Positions 19,476-28,962 of a DNA stretch of 64,000 bases are shown in pieces (within the stretch, counting starts at the first letter, position 1; each line of letters begins with the position of its first letter). Origin of the DNA: Arthrobacter sp. ATA002 (lineage in GTDB: Bacteria; Actinomycetota; Actinomycetes; Actinomycetales; Micrococcaceae); the NCBI RefSeq assembly GCF_026898095.1, contig NZ_CP114015.1:2852001-2916000 (forward strand), read 5' to 3'. The position numbers and the translations under genes were made by a program. The notes below the pieces were generated by a model. The model worked only from the letters and a program-made list of their open reading frames with translations. It had not been told where the DNA came from and did no database searches.

Positions 19476-21663
19476 GTCCTGCTCCTTCGAAAGGCGGTGC
19501 ATCGGTTTCTGGCGTGGCCGTGGCTGGATTGGCGGCGCCCGGGTTGACCGGGTTGGCGGCGCCCGGATTGACCGGGTTGGCGGCGCCCGGCGCATCGGCG
19601 GTTGGCGTCTCGGCGGGATCGGGGGTCACTACGGCCAGGACCTGGTCCGCTTTGACCTGGTCGCCGGGCTGCAGGTTCATGGACACCACGCCGTCGGCCG
19701 GAGCCGTGAGCTGGTGTTCCATCTTCATGGCCTCCACGCTCAGCAGCGGCTGGCCCGCGGTGACCCGGTCGCCGTCAGCCACTGCCACGGCCGTGACGGT
19801 GCCGGGCATCGGGGAGCGCAGCACCGGATCAGCGGTGCCTTCAGCGCGTCCGGCTGCGGCACGCTCCACTGCCAGCAGCTCTGCTCTGGAGCGGGTCCGG
19901 AGCGCGGCAGCGTAACCGGCACCGGCGACCCAGACCGTGTCATGGGCCGTCCCCGGGACCGGCACCAGCGTGATCGGCTGCACGACACCGTCCAGCGTTA
20001 CCAGCGCCCGTTCGCCGTCCCTGAGCAGCGACGCGCGCCGATGCGGCCCGCCGTTGATGCTGACCACAGTGTCCGGTGCGCTGCCGCCCACCGTGACGAC
20101 GTCGTCGTCGGCCCCCGCTGCGGTGGCAGCGAAGGTGAGCGTCAGCGGGCGCCGCGCACCGATCCGCCAGCCGTCGGCGCGCCGCCAGGGCGGAGGATCC
20201 GGGGTAGGGCCACCCGCGGTGAGGCTCTCCGTTCCGGCCAGGGCAGCGGCCCGCACCAGCGCGGCGGCCGCCAGCTCATGCTCCGAGGGAATGCGGAATG
20301 AGAGGCCGGGAAGCCTGCGCTCGATCAGCGTGGTGTCCAGCTGCCCGGCCCGCACCTCAGGGTCGTTGAGCAGCAGGCGCAGATACTCGAGGTTGGTCCC
20401 GATGCCGAGAATCAGGGTCTGCGCCAGCGCAGCGTCCAGCCGCTCCAATGCCGTACCCCGGTCCGGGCCCCAGGCGATGACCTTGGCCAGCATCGGATCA
20501 TAGCTTGAGGACACCGCCAGGCCCGGGAGCAGGGAGGAATCCACACGGATGCCTTCTCCGGCGGGCTCGTGCAGGGCATGGATCCGGCCGGTTGTGGGCA
20601 GGAAGTCCCGCGCCGGGTCTTCCGCGTAGACCCGTGCCTCCACGGCGTGGCCGGTGAGCCGGACGTCGCCCTGGGCCAGCGGCAGCTTCCCACCGGCAGC
20701 GATGCGGATCTGTTCCTCCACCAGGTCCAGCCCGGTGACCATTTCCGTCACCGGATGCTCCACCTGCAGCCTGGTGTTCATTTCCATGAAGAAGAACTCT
20801 CCGGGCGCAGCGTCGGAGACCAGGAATTCCACGGTCCCGGCACCGGTGTAGTCCACGGAACGGGCAGCGTCACAGGCGGCAGCTCCGATCCGGGCCCGGG
20901 TGGCCCCGTCCAGCAGCGGAGACGGCGCCTCCTCGATGACTTTCTGGTGGCGGCGCTGCAGGGAGCACTCGCGCTCCCCCAGATGAATGACGTTGCCGTG
21001 CGTGTCGGCCAGGATCTGCACCTCGATGTGGCGGGGCGCACTGATCAGCCGTTCCAGGAACAGCGTGTCGTCGCCGAAGGCCGACGCGGCCACGCGGCGG
21101 GCGGCGGGCAGTGCGGCCGGGAGGTCCCCGGCCCGCTCGACGGCGTGCATGCCCTTGCCGCCGCCGCCGGCGGAGGGCTTGATAAGCAGCGGAAACCCCA
21201 CGGATTCCGCCGCGGCGATGAGCTGCCGGTCGGTCAACCCCGGTTCGGCGATCCCCGGCACCACCGGCACCCCGTGCGAGGCCACATGGTTCTTGGACCG
21301 GATCTTGTCCCCCATCACGTCCAGGGCAGGCACCCCGGGGCCGATGAAAACGATCCCTGCCGTTTCCAGTGCCCGGGCGAAGTCGGCGCTTTCGCTCAGG
21401 AAGCCGTAGCCGGGATGCACCGCCTGGGCCCCGGTTATCCGGCAGGCGGCCAGCACGGCGTCCACGTTGAGATAGCTTTCCCGGGGTGCAGCCGGACCCA
21501 GCCGCACTGCAACATCCGCCTCCCGCACATGCCGGGCTCCGGCGTCGCCGTCGCTGTACACCGCTGCGGACCGGATGCCCAGCCGGCGCAGGGTGGCGAT
21601 GATGCGGCAGGCAATTTCGCCGCGGTTGGCCACCAGGACCGTGTCAAAGAGTGCGTTGGTCAT
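19462..21663 (-). CDS. Acyl-CoA carboxylase alpha subunit (biotin carboxylase + biotin carrier), methylcrotonyl-type
   Basis: A 733-residue protein. It begins with the biotin carboxylase domain ([59 protein letters not shown]) and ends with a biotinyl domain containing the attachment motif EAMKMEH near residue 665. The linker region between them is of the BT type. The C-terminus carries repeats of GAANPVNP, encoded by a 24-bp tandem repeat at about 19529-19590. With the beta subunit downstream of the same promoter it should carboxylate 3-methylcrotonyl-CoA, although propionyl/acetyl-CoA cannot be excluded from sequence alone. Confidence 0.92.
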   Translation of the reverse strand: MTNALFDTVLVANRGEIACRIIATLRRLGIRSAAVYSDGDAGARHVREADVAVRLGPAAPRESYLNVDAVLAACRITGAQAVHPGYGFLSESADFARALETAGIVFIGPGVPALDVMGDKIRSKNHVASHGVPVVPGIAEPGLTDRQLIAAAESVGFPLLIKPSAGGGGKGMHAVERAGDLPAALPAARRVAASAFGDDTLFLERLISAPRHIEVQILADTHGNVIHLGERECSLQRRHQKVIEEAPSPLLDGATRARIGAAACDAARSVDYTGAGTVEFLVSDAAPGEFFFMEMNTRLQVEHPVTEMVTGLDLVEEQIRIAAGGKLPLAQGDVRLTGHAVEARVYAEDPARDFLPTTGRIHALHEPAGEGIRVDSSLLPGLAVSSSYDPMLAKVIAWGPDRGTALERLDAALAQTLILGIGTNLEYLRLLLNDPEVRAGQLDTTLIERRLPGLSFRIPSEHELAAAALVRAAALAGTESLTAGGPTPDPPPWRRADGWRIGARRPLTLTFAATAAGADDDVVTVGGSAPDTVVSINGGPHRRASLLRDGERALVTLDGVVQPITLVPVPGTAHDTVWVAGAGYAAALRTRSRAELLAVERAAAGRAEGTADPVLRSPMPGTVTAVAVADGDRVTAGQPLLSVEAMKMEHQLTAPADGVVSMNLQPGDQVKADQVLAVVTPDPAETPTADAPGAANPVNPGAANPVNPGAANPATATPETDAPPFEGAGHAGL

Positions 21664-21669
21664 ATCCGC

Positions 21670-23273
21670 TCACATCCGGAACAGGCCGAAGGAAGTCTCC
21701 GGCAGCGGGGCATTGGCGCACACGTCCAGGGCCAGGCCCAGGACGGTGCGGGTGTCTGCCGGGTCGATGACGCCGTCGTCCCACAACCGGGCCGTGGAGT
21801 AGTACGGGCTGCCCTGCGTTTCATAGGTTTCCCGGATGGGCGCCTTGAACGCTTCCTCGTCGTCGGCCGCCCATTCCGTGCCCTGCGCCTCATACTGGTC
21901 GCGCTTTACGGTGGCCAGCACCGACGCCGCCTGCGCCCCGCCCATCACCGAGATCCGCGCCGCCGGCCACATCCACAGGAACCGCGGACTGTAGGCCCGC
22001 CCGCACATGGAATAGTTGCCGGCCCCGAAGGATCCCCCGACCACCACGGTGAGCTTCGGAACTCTGGCGGTGGCGACGGCGGTCACCATCTTGGCGCCGT
22101 TCTTGGCAATGCCGCCGGCCTCGTAGTCCCGGCCCACCATGAAGCCCGATATGTTCTGCAGGAAAATGAGCGGAATGCCGCGCTGGTCGCACAGCTCGAT
22201 GAAGTGTGCGCCCTTCAGCGCTGATTCGGAGAACAGCACGCCGTTGTTCGCCACGATGCCCACCCGGTGCCCGTGCAGCCGGGCGAAGCCGGTGACCAGG
22301 GTGGCGCCGTACTCCTTCTTGAATTCGGAGAATTCGCTGCCGTCCACCAGCCGGGCGATCAGTTCGCGCACATCGTACGGGGTCTGCAGGTCTGCGGGGA
22401 CGGCACCGTAAATTTCGTCCCCGGAGTACGACGGCGGCAGGCTGGGCAGGGCCTTCCAGGCCGGGGGCTGCTCCGGGAAGGTCTCCACAATGCTGCGCAC
22501 GATTTCCAGTGCGTGCGCATCGTTGTCGGCGAGGTGGTCGGTGACTCCGCTGACGCGCGAGTGCAGTTCCCCGCCGCCGAGTTCCTCCGCGGTGACGACC
22601 TCGCCGGTGGCGGCCTTCACCAGCGGCGGGCCGCCCAGGAAAATGGTGCCCTGGTTGCGCACGATGACTGTCTCGTCGCTCATCGCCGGCACGTAGGCGC
22701 CGCCGGCGGGTGCAGGACCCCAGGACCGCTGCGACCTGCGGTATTTTGCGGGCGGACATTTGCGCCTGGTTGAAGAAGATCCGGCCGAAGTGTTCCCGGT
22801 CCGGAAACACGTCGTCCTGGCGGGGCAGGAATGCGCCGCCGGAGTCCACGAGGTAAATGCACGGCAGCCGGTTTTCCAGGGCGATTTCCTGGGCCCTCAG
22901 GTGCTTTTTGACCGTCATCGGATAATAGGTGCCGCCCTTGACGGTGGCGTCGTTGGACAGCACCATCACGTGCCGTCCGTGGACCAGGCCAATGCCCGCG
23001 ATCAGTCCGGCGCCCGGGCACTCGTCGTCGTACATGCCGTTGGCAGCGAGCGGCGCGATTTCCAGGAAGGGACTACCCTCGTCGAGCAGGCGGTCCACGC
23101 GGTCGCGCGGCAGCAGCTTCCCGGGCCGTGTGCCGTTCCCGGGACCGTTCCGGCCCGCCGGATGCGGCCTCGCCGAGGCGCTTGCGCAAGTCCCCTGCCA
23201 GCTGGGACTGGGCGGCGGCGTTGCGCAAATATGCGGGGGAAGCGGTGTCGAGCCGGGTTGCAAGGGTCTCCAT
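21670..23273 (-). CDS. Acyl-CoA carboxylase beta subunit (carboxyltransferase), methylcrotonyl-type (two frameshifts)
   Basis: The carboxyltransferase subunit of about 535 residues. It starts [18 protein letters not shown] at 23273. The first break at about 23122 lies between RHTAR and the expected [19 protein letters not shown] (two bases short). The second, at about 22713, lies between VLGSCT and [16 protein letters not shown] (one extra C in CCC). The remainder is intact: [51 protein letters not shown] and [13 protein letters not shown], all typical of methylcrotonyl-CoA carboxylase beta. It is the first gene of the catabolic operon, opposite a TetR gene with paired operator-like sites between them. 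Confidence 0.9.
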
Positions 23274-23329
23274 TGACGTCTCTCTTCCAACCGGCTGCCG
23301 CCCGCGGGGTTCCGGAGGATCGACTGCCA

Positions 23330-23370
23330 GTTAATGACCACTAACTGAAATCAGGTTATTGGTTATTAAC
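23330..23370. promoter_or_regulatory. Paired 16-bp operator-like sites between carboxylase operon and tetR
   Basis: Two related 16-mers in opposite orientation: GTTAATGACCACTAAC at 23330-23345, and GTTAATAACCAATAAC (read on the minus strand) at 23355-23370; 14 of 16 bases agree. Each is itself a partial palindrome with GTTA/TAAC ends. The position between divergent genes suggests binding of the adjacent TetR regulator. Confidence 0.6.
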
Positions 23371-23428
23371 TCAGCTGTCCACCACAATGGAAGCTGCCCA
23401 TGATTTGAAAACTGCCGGAAAGGTTGGC

Positions 23429-24076
23429 ATGGACGCAGCGAAGACAGAAGCATCAGCAGCCGGTCCGAAGCGGGATCTGCCCGCGGCCCGCGCCACCGGC
23501 CGCAGCTTGGCCAAGGCGTCGCGCCGGGCTGCGATGCTCGATGCCGCTGCCGCCCTGTTCGCTGAACGCGGCTACAACGGTGTGTCCATCGAGGAGCTCG
23601 GAGCGTCAGCGGGTGTCAGCGGCCCTGCCGTGTACCGGCATTTCAGCGGCAAATCCAACGTCTTGTCGGCCCTGCTCGTCGGGGTCAGCGAGGACCTGCT
23701 TGCCGGTGGAAAGGCAGTGGTTGCCGATTCTTCAACCGCCGATGCGGCCCTCCGCGGGCTGGTGGAATTCCACGTCGATTTCGCCCTGCGCCAGGCCAAC
23801 GTCATCAGGGTCCAGGACCGGGATTTGACCAGCCTGCCCGAGGACGACGAACGCGAAGTGCGTTCGCTCCAGCGCCAGTACGTCGAAGTCTGGGTGGACG
23901 CCCTGTCCGCCCTGCATCCGAGCTGCGGCCTGCCGCTGCTGAGGCACCGGGCCCAGGCGGTCTTCGGGCTGATCAACTCCACATCCCACACGCTGAACGG
24001 CAAAATGAAGCCCCGGGAAACGGCACGGCTGCGGTCGCTGCTGGAAACAATGGCCTGGGCCGCCCTCAATGCCTAG
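23429..24076 (+). CDS. TetR/AcrR family transcriptional regulator
   Basis: A repressor of the TetR family. The N-terminal DNA-binding domain is clear: AMLDAAAALFAERGYNGVSI, then EELGASAGVSGPAVYRHFSGKSNVL with the recognition helix. The remaining 150 residues form the ligand-binding core with SLRSLLETMAWAAL at the end. The start at 23429 is preferred because GGAAAGG lies six bases upstream; an in-frame ATG at 23387 lacks a ribosome site. It is divergent from the acyl-CoA carboxylase operon and probably controls it, with an acyl-CoA intermediate as a likely ligand (inference from comparable clusters). Confidence 0.9.
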   Translation: MDAAKTEASAAGPKRDLPAARATGRSLAKASRRAAMLDAAAALFAERGYNGVSIEELGASAGVSGPAVYRHFSGKSNVLSALLVGVSEDLLAGGKAVVADSSTADAALRGLVEFHVDFALRQANVIRVQDRDLTSLPEDDEREVRSLQRQYVEVWVDALSALHPSCGLPLLRHRAQAVFGLINSTSHTLNGKMKPRETARLRSLLETMAWAALNA

Positions 24077-24580
24077 TACTCTGATTGAAACCCCTCGAGC
24101 AGAAAGACCTGCTGTGATTGAGCTTCGTGCCGTAGTTCCCGCCGATTTGGATGAATTCTTCTCCCATCAGCTGGATCCAAGCGCCAACCATATGGCTGGC
24201 TTTGCCGCCAAAAACCCCTCTGACCGCGGTGTGTTTGATCACCACTGGCAGAACATCCTGAACGACCCCACGGTTACGGTGCGCACCATCGTGGCCGACG
24301 GCGACGTCGTCGGCAGCATCCTGGCCTACCGCGACGGCGGCATCCCGGAGATCAGCTACTGGGTGGACACCGCCCGCTGGGGCCAGGAATCACCACCGCC
24401 GCCGTTGGACAGTTCCTGCAGGAGTTTTCCGAACGCCCCATCCGGGCCCGGGCCGTGGCCGACAACGCCAGCTCCATCGCCATCCTGGAAAAGTACGGCT
24501 TCACCGTCATCGGCGAAACCCAGGGCTTCGCGAACGCCCGCGGTGCCGTAGTGCGCGAGCTCGAACTCGAGCTGGCCTAA
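24069..24580 (+). CDS. GNAT family N-acetyltransferase, RimJ/RimL-like (frameshifted)
   Basis: An acetyltransferase of about 170 residues overlapping the tetR stop by eight bases (alternative start GTG at 24115, giving MIELRAVVPADLDEFF). It reads SILAYRDGGIPEISYWVDTARWGQ, after which one G is missing at about 24388. The expected GITTAAVGQFLQEFSER and ADNASSIAILEKYGFTVIG, which hold the acetyl-CoA loop and the typical GNAT C-terminus, continue in another frame and end at TAA 24578-24580. The substrate is unknown. Its link to the catabolic operon is only positional. Confidence 0.8.
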
Positions 24581-24669
24581 GCCGCGCCGGCGCCGACCGC
24601 GGCGCCGACCGAGTCCGGCATAGGCCGCGTTGGCGAGAACCCAGCCGCGAGAACCCAGAAACACGACAG

Positions 24670-24700
24670 AACCCGCAGCCCGTTCGGAGGGCTGCGGGTT
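24670..24700 (+). terminator. Rho-independent terminator after GNAT gene
   Basis: Inverted repeat AACCCGCAGCC / GGCTGCGGGTT with a nine-base loop followed by TCTTCG, 90 bases past the acetyltransferase stop. The stem is strong, with a short T-rich tail. Confidence 0.75.
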
Positions 24701-24752
24701 TCTTCGTGTCCGGCTGACTGTCGCGGCCGCGCAGGGCACTGCGCGCCGGTGC

Positions 24753-24875
24753 CGAGTGTCGGGACAATGCCGCTGCCCACACCGAGAGTCGGGAAACCGT
24801 CCCTTTGACCCATCGAGTGTCGAGACAATGCCACCCCCACTCATCGAGTGTCGAGACGATGCTGTTCCCGCGCTG
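24753..24875. repeat. Left arm of a degenerate 31-bp tandem repeat array (4 units)
   Basis: Units begin at 24753, 24783, 24814 and 24845 with CGAGTGTCGRGAC (second unit CGAGAGTCGGGAA), giving a 30-31 base period. The reverse complement of the units found right of the IS30 element matches this family. Together with the terminator, this explains the 344 bases between the GNAT stop and the transposase; no gene is seen here. Confidence 0.75.
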
Positions 24876-24879
24876 GCAG

Positions 24880-26162
24880 AGTCATATGGTCAGTGCAACG
24901 CTCTGAAAATACAGGAGCGATGCGATGCCCAGCGGTTACCCCTTCAGCCAAGATTTCAAGGACCGGTTTTACGACCTGATCTGTTCCGGCGTCTCCCTGA
25001 CCAGAGCGTGCGAGCTCATGGGCGTGTCAGCGATGGGAGCAAGGAACTGGTGGCGTGATGCTGGTGCAATGAAACTAGTTCAAAGACCCGGTGGTGGCGG
25101 ACTGGCAAGACCTGGCCCGTCGAATAGACCCGGCGGCCCGGGACGCCGGCTAAACCTGGACGAACGGATCGAGATCATGTGCGGACTGCGGGCCGGTAAA
25201 AGCCAAGCCGAGATCGGGCGCATGATTGGCCGGGACAAATCCGTGATCTGCCGGGAAATCAGACGCAACCTCAACGCCAACGGGATCTACCACGCAGGGA
25301 TGGCGCACTCCCGCGCCCATATCCGCGCCGACCGGCCCAAACCGTTCAAACTCATAGACAACCCGGGACTCTGCACCCAGATCACGCAATGGATGGATCA
25401 GGGCTGGAGCCCAAAACTCATTTCGTTGGTCCTGGCCAAGGACTTCCCCGATGATAAGAGCATGCAGGTCAGCCACGAAACGATCTACCAGTGCCTTTAC
25501 GTTCAAACCCGGGGCCAGCTCCGCAAGGACCTTTACCGCACCCTGAGCCTAAAGCGGGCCCGCCGCAAACCGTTGACCACCGATCACACCACCGGGCGCG
25601 GCAAGCTCTTCTCTGACGCGTTCACGATCAGCCAGCGCCCGGCCGAGGCCGAAGACCGGGCAGTGCCGGGGCATTGGGAAGGGGACCTGATCGTCGGAAC
25701 CGGCTCCCGCTCAGCGATCGGCACGCTGGTGGAACGCTCGACCAGATTCACGATCCTGCTGCACCTTCCCGAACGGCATACCTCCGAAGCGGTCGCGGAG
25801 GCCATGATCGCGGCGATGAAGCACCTGCCGGCGGACCTGCTGCGCACGGTGACCTGGGACCGGGGCTCGGAAATGGTCAAGCACAGGCAGATCACTGCAG
25901 AGCTCGGGGCGCCGGTCTATTTCTGTGATCCGCATTCGCCTTGGCAACGCGGAACGAACGAGAACACGAACCGATTACTGCGGCACTGGTTCGAGAAGGG
26001 TACGGATTTGAGCGTGTATACCAAAGCCGATCTGCGCAAGGTCCAGGACTCCTTGAACCGGCGGCCCCGCCCGACCCTCGGGCTGGCGACACCGGCTCAG
26101 AAACTTGCTGAGCTGCTGCAACCTGCAGCAGCCTAAACCCGCGTTGCACTAACCGGTTGACT
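24880..26162 (+). mobile_element. IS30-family insertion sequence
   Basis: About 1.28 kb containing a single transposase gene. Terminal inverted repeats align over 22 bases: AGTCATATGGTCAGTGCAACGC at 24880-24901 and AGTCAACCGGTTAGTGCAACGC on the minus strand at 26141-26162, 18 of 22 identical. No exact target-site duplication is obvious, so the outer ends are approximate. It lies inside a 31-bp repeat array whose units occur on both sides. Confidence 0.85.
24925..26136 (+). CDS. IS30 family transposase
   Basis: A 403-residue transposase. A short N-terminal helix-turn-helix (SGVSLTRACELMGVSAMGAR) is followed by the IS30 HTH_38 domain (LDERIEIMCGLRAGKSQAEI, RDKSVICREIRRNLN). The DDE catalytic domain shows GHWEGDLIVG (first Asp), TWDRGSEM (second Asp) and PWQRGTNENTNRLLRHWF (Glu), in the expected IS30 spacing. 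The start follows AGGAG. The frame is intact, unlike many neighbouring genes, so the element may be functional. Confidence 0.95.
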   Translation: MPSGYPFSQDFKDRFYDLICSGVSLTRACELMGVSAMGARNWWRDAGAMKLVQRPGGGGLARPGPSNRPGGPGRRLNLDERIEIMCGLRAGKSQAEIGRMIGRDKSVICREIRRNLNANGIYHAGMAHSRAHIRADRPKPFKLIDNPGLCTQITQWMDQGWSPKLISLVLAKDFPDDKSMQVSHETIYQCLYVQTRGQLRKDLYRTLSLKRARRKPLTTDHTTGRGKLFSDAFTISQRPAEAEDRAVPGHWEGDLIVGTGSRSAIGTLVERSTRFTILLHLPERHTSEAVAEAMIAAMKHLPADLLRTVTWDRGSEMVKHRQITAELGAPVYFCDPHSPWQRGTNENTNRLLRHWFEKGTDLSVYTKADLRKVQDSLNRRPRPTLGLATPAQKLAELLQPAAA

Positions 26163-26177
26163 TAGCCGCTCGAAACA

Positions 26178-26358
26178 CCGCATGAGCCCGACACTCGAGG
26201 GGTTTGGCCGCATGAGCCCGACACACGACGGGGTTTGGCCGCATGAGCCCGACACACGACAGGGTTTGGCCGCATGAGCCCGACACACGACGGGGTTTGG
26301 CCGCATGAGCCCGACACACGACGGGGTTTGGCCGCATGAGCCCGACACTCGATCCGCG
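26178..26358. repeat. Right arm of the 31-bp tandem repeat array (6 units)
   Basis: Six near-identical units starting at 26178, 26208, 26239, 26270, 26301 and 26332, consensus CCGCATGAGCCCGACACACG followed by ACGGGGTTTGG. Outer units read CCCGACACTCGA, which is the reverse complement of the left-arm core. No spacers separate the units, so this is a tandem array and not a CRISPR. No gene is seen between the IS element and the E2 gene. Confidence 0.9.
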
Positions 26359-26385
26359 GCAAGGACCGCGGCCCGCACACCCCAC

Positions 26386-27920
26386 CTACATTAGGGCCAG
26401 TGCCATCGCCGGCTCCGCCAGCACCGCTCCCACATCGCTGAGGAACCGGGCCCCCTGTTCACCGTCCACCAGCCGGTGGTCGAAGGACAGGCTCAGGGTC
26501 ATGACCTGACGCAGGGCGACCGCCCCCTCGTGCACCCAGGGCTGTTCCCGGATAGCTCCCAGCGCCAGGATTCCCGCTTCACCCGGATTGAGGATGGGTG
26601 TTCCCGCATCAACGCCGAAAACTCCCACATTGGAGATCGAAAAGTTCCTCCCGCCAGGTCCCCGGGAGGAGTCTTTCCCGCTCGTGCGGTCTGCGTCAGG
26701 GACTTCAGCGCTTCAGCCAGATCGCGGAGCCCCAGGCCGTCGGCGTCCTTGATGTTGGGGACCATGAGTCCCCGCGGGGTGGCCGCGGCTATACCCAGGT
26801 TGACGTACTGGTACTGGATGATTTCCCTGGCCGCCTCATCCCAGCGGGAATTGAGCGAGGGGTGCCGCCCCAGCGCGATGCACACGGCTTTTGCAGCAAG
26901 TGTCAGCGGTGTGAGCTTCACACCCTCGAACGCGGGCTTGCTGCGCAGCCGTTCCAACAACTCGGCCGAGGCCGTGACATCCACAGCCAGGAATACCGTG
27001 GCATGCGGGGCGGTGAAGGCGCTGGCGACCATGGCTGCAGCCGTATGCTTGCGCATTCCGGCGACCGGGATCCGTTCCTCCCGGACGCCGGCTCCGTGCA
27101 TGGACGCGCCCGAGGGCCCTATGGAAGCGTCCGACGGTCCCGTGGAAACGCCCGACGACGGCGCCGCCGGATCCGCCGCCTGCGCCTGATCCGCCGCCTG
27201 CGCTGCCGCAGTGACATCGGATCGGACAATGAGACCGTCAGGACCGGTTCCCTGCACGAGATCCAAATTGACGCCCAGATCCCTGGCCAGTTTCCGGACC
27301 GGCGGCGTCGACCGCGGCCGTTCCGTCGGATGCTCCGGCGCGGGATCGGCCAAAGTCGTCCGCGCCTCGACCGGCATCGGCGGAGCCACAACAGGAGCCG
27401 ACACAACAGCCGGCGCGGCCGCTGGAGGCGCGTGTGGAGTCGCGCGTGGAGAAACAGCGGCATCCGGTGCAGAAGGCTGTTCCCCGGTGAGCCAGCGCCG
27501 CCGCGCCGGACGCCCGGTCTTTTCCGGAACCGCGCCGTACCCCACGAGGTTGGGCGTCCGTTTCAGCGGCTCGCCGCCGCCGGATCCGGACGGCGCACTG
27601 TGTGCCGTGCCGGTACCCGCGGTGCCGCCCGATGAGGAATCCACAGTGCCGGGCGCTGCCGCAACGTCCGGGGCCGGGCTCCCCCCGACGTCGAAGGACA
27701 CGATGGGCGCCCCGACTTCCACCACGGTGCCGGCGGGTTCGTGCAGCCGCGACACGATTCCTGCGTACGGCGAGGGCAGTTCCACCACTGCCTTGGCGGT
27801 CTCAACGTCGGCAATGACCTGGTTCAGGGTGACGGTGTCCCCTACGGCCACATGCCAGGTGACTATTTCCGATTCGGTCAGGCCCTCACCCAGGTCCGGA
27901 AGGCGGAATTCCTGAATCAC
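26386..27920 (-). CDS. bkdC: Branched-chain 2-oxoacid dehydrogenase E2 component (dihydrolipoamide acyltransferase, frameshifted)
   Basis: The E2 core of the 2-oxoacid dehydrogenase complex. It starts with GTG at 27920 overlapping the E1beta stop (GTGA). Domains are a lipoyl domain with the lipoate lysine in DVETAKAVVELPS, a Pro/Ala-rich linker, an E3/E1-binding domain (PPVRKLARDLGVNLDLVQG), and the acyltransferase core (RIPVAGMRKHTAAAM to SFDHRLVDGEQGARF with the HxxxDG active site). The frame breaks at about 26640: GGTF should continue SISNVGVFGVDAGTPIL, one T short. The symbol is by analogy with mycobacterial bkdC. Confidence 0.92.
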
Positions 27921-28962
27921 AGGCCGGCTCCTTCCAGCGCCGCACCCGCAGTGCCGCGGGCTCCCGGCAAGCTGCTGAGGGAGTTGGGGCGGCGCAGGGC
28001 ACGGTCGACCCCGTCCAGCATCCGGTCCAGATCCGGAAGGTGGTGGTGTTCGAGCTTGGAGGACGGATACGGCACGTCAAAGCCGGTGACCCGCACGGGG
28101 GCGTGCTCCAGGTAGTCGAAGCAGCGTTCCGTGATACTGGCGGAGATCTCAGCGCCCACGCCGCCGGATTTGCCGGCCTCGTGCGTGATCACCAGCCGGC
28201 CGGTTTTCCGCACCGATGCTTCGACCGTTGCGAAGTCCACCGGCGAGAGCGAGCGCAGGTCGATGACTTCAACGGAAACTCCCTCATCGGAAGCGGCGAC
28301 GGCGGCGTCGGCGGCCGTCATCACCAGCGGGCCGTAGGTCACGAGGGTGACGTCGGTTCCCTCGGCCACCACCCGGGCCTGCCCGAGCGGCGGGGCGCCG
28401 TCCAGTGATTCCCGGACCTCACCCTTGACGTGATAGCGCCGCTTCGGTTCGAAGTACAGGACCGGATCGTTGCTGGCGATCGCCTGCTGAATCATTGTGT
28501 AGGCGTCCTGGGGATTGGACACGCTCACCACGCGCAGACCCGAGGTGTGCGTGAAGTAGGCCTCCGGGGACTCCGAATGGTGTTCCGGCGAACCGATGCC
28601 GCCGCCGAAGGGAACCCGGATGGTCAGCGGCATGTTCACCGCCCCGCGGGTCCGGTAATGCATTTTGGCCACCTGGCAGACGATCTGGTCAAAAGCGGGA
28701 TAGATAAACCCGTCGAACTGGATCTCCACCACCGGACGGTAGCCGCGGAACGCCAGCCCGACGGCGGTGCCCATGATCCCTGATTCAGCCAGCGGCGTGT
28801 CAATCACCCGGGAGGCACCGAAGTCCTGCTTCAGCCCGTCAGTGATCCGGAAAACCCCGCCGAGGGTACCGATGTCCTCACCCATCAGGACAACTTTGGG
28901 ATCGGCGTCCATGGCTGCGCGCAGCCCGGCATTAATGGCGCGGCCAAAGTCATGGTGCTCAT
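27917..28962 (-). CDS. bkdB: Branched-chain 2-oxoacid dehydrogenase E1 component, beta subunit (N-terminal frameshift)
   Basis: E1beta binds thiamine diphosphate together with E1alpha and decarboxylates branched-chain 2-oxoacids. Motifs are VVLMGEDIGTLGGVFRIT, DTPLAESGIMGTAVGLA, VEIQFDGFIYPAFDQIV, RVPFGGGIGSPEHHSESPEAY and VTGFDVPYPSSKLEHHHLPD. The start ATG 28962 overlaps the E1alpha stop (ATGA) and reads MSTMT. Within a few codons, at about 28945, one T is missing from the TTT run, so FGRAINAGLRAAMD is read in another frame. Its stop overlaps the E2 start. Confidence 0.93.

Noticed and set aside
24753..26358. CRISPR-like array around the IS30 element
   Set aside because: Units are contiguous 31-mers without variable spacers, there are no cas genes, and the period equals the unit length.
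26133..26385. Short frames encoding repeated RAHAAKP peptides opposite the repeat array
   Set aside because: They arise from the 31-bp tandem repeat read in successive frames, with no ribosome site or family resemblance.
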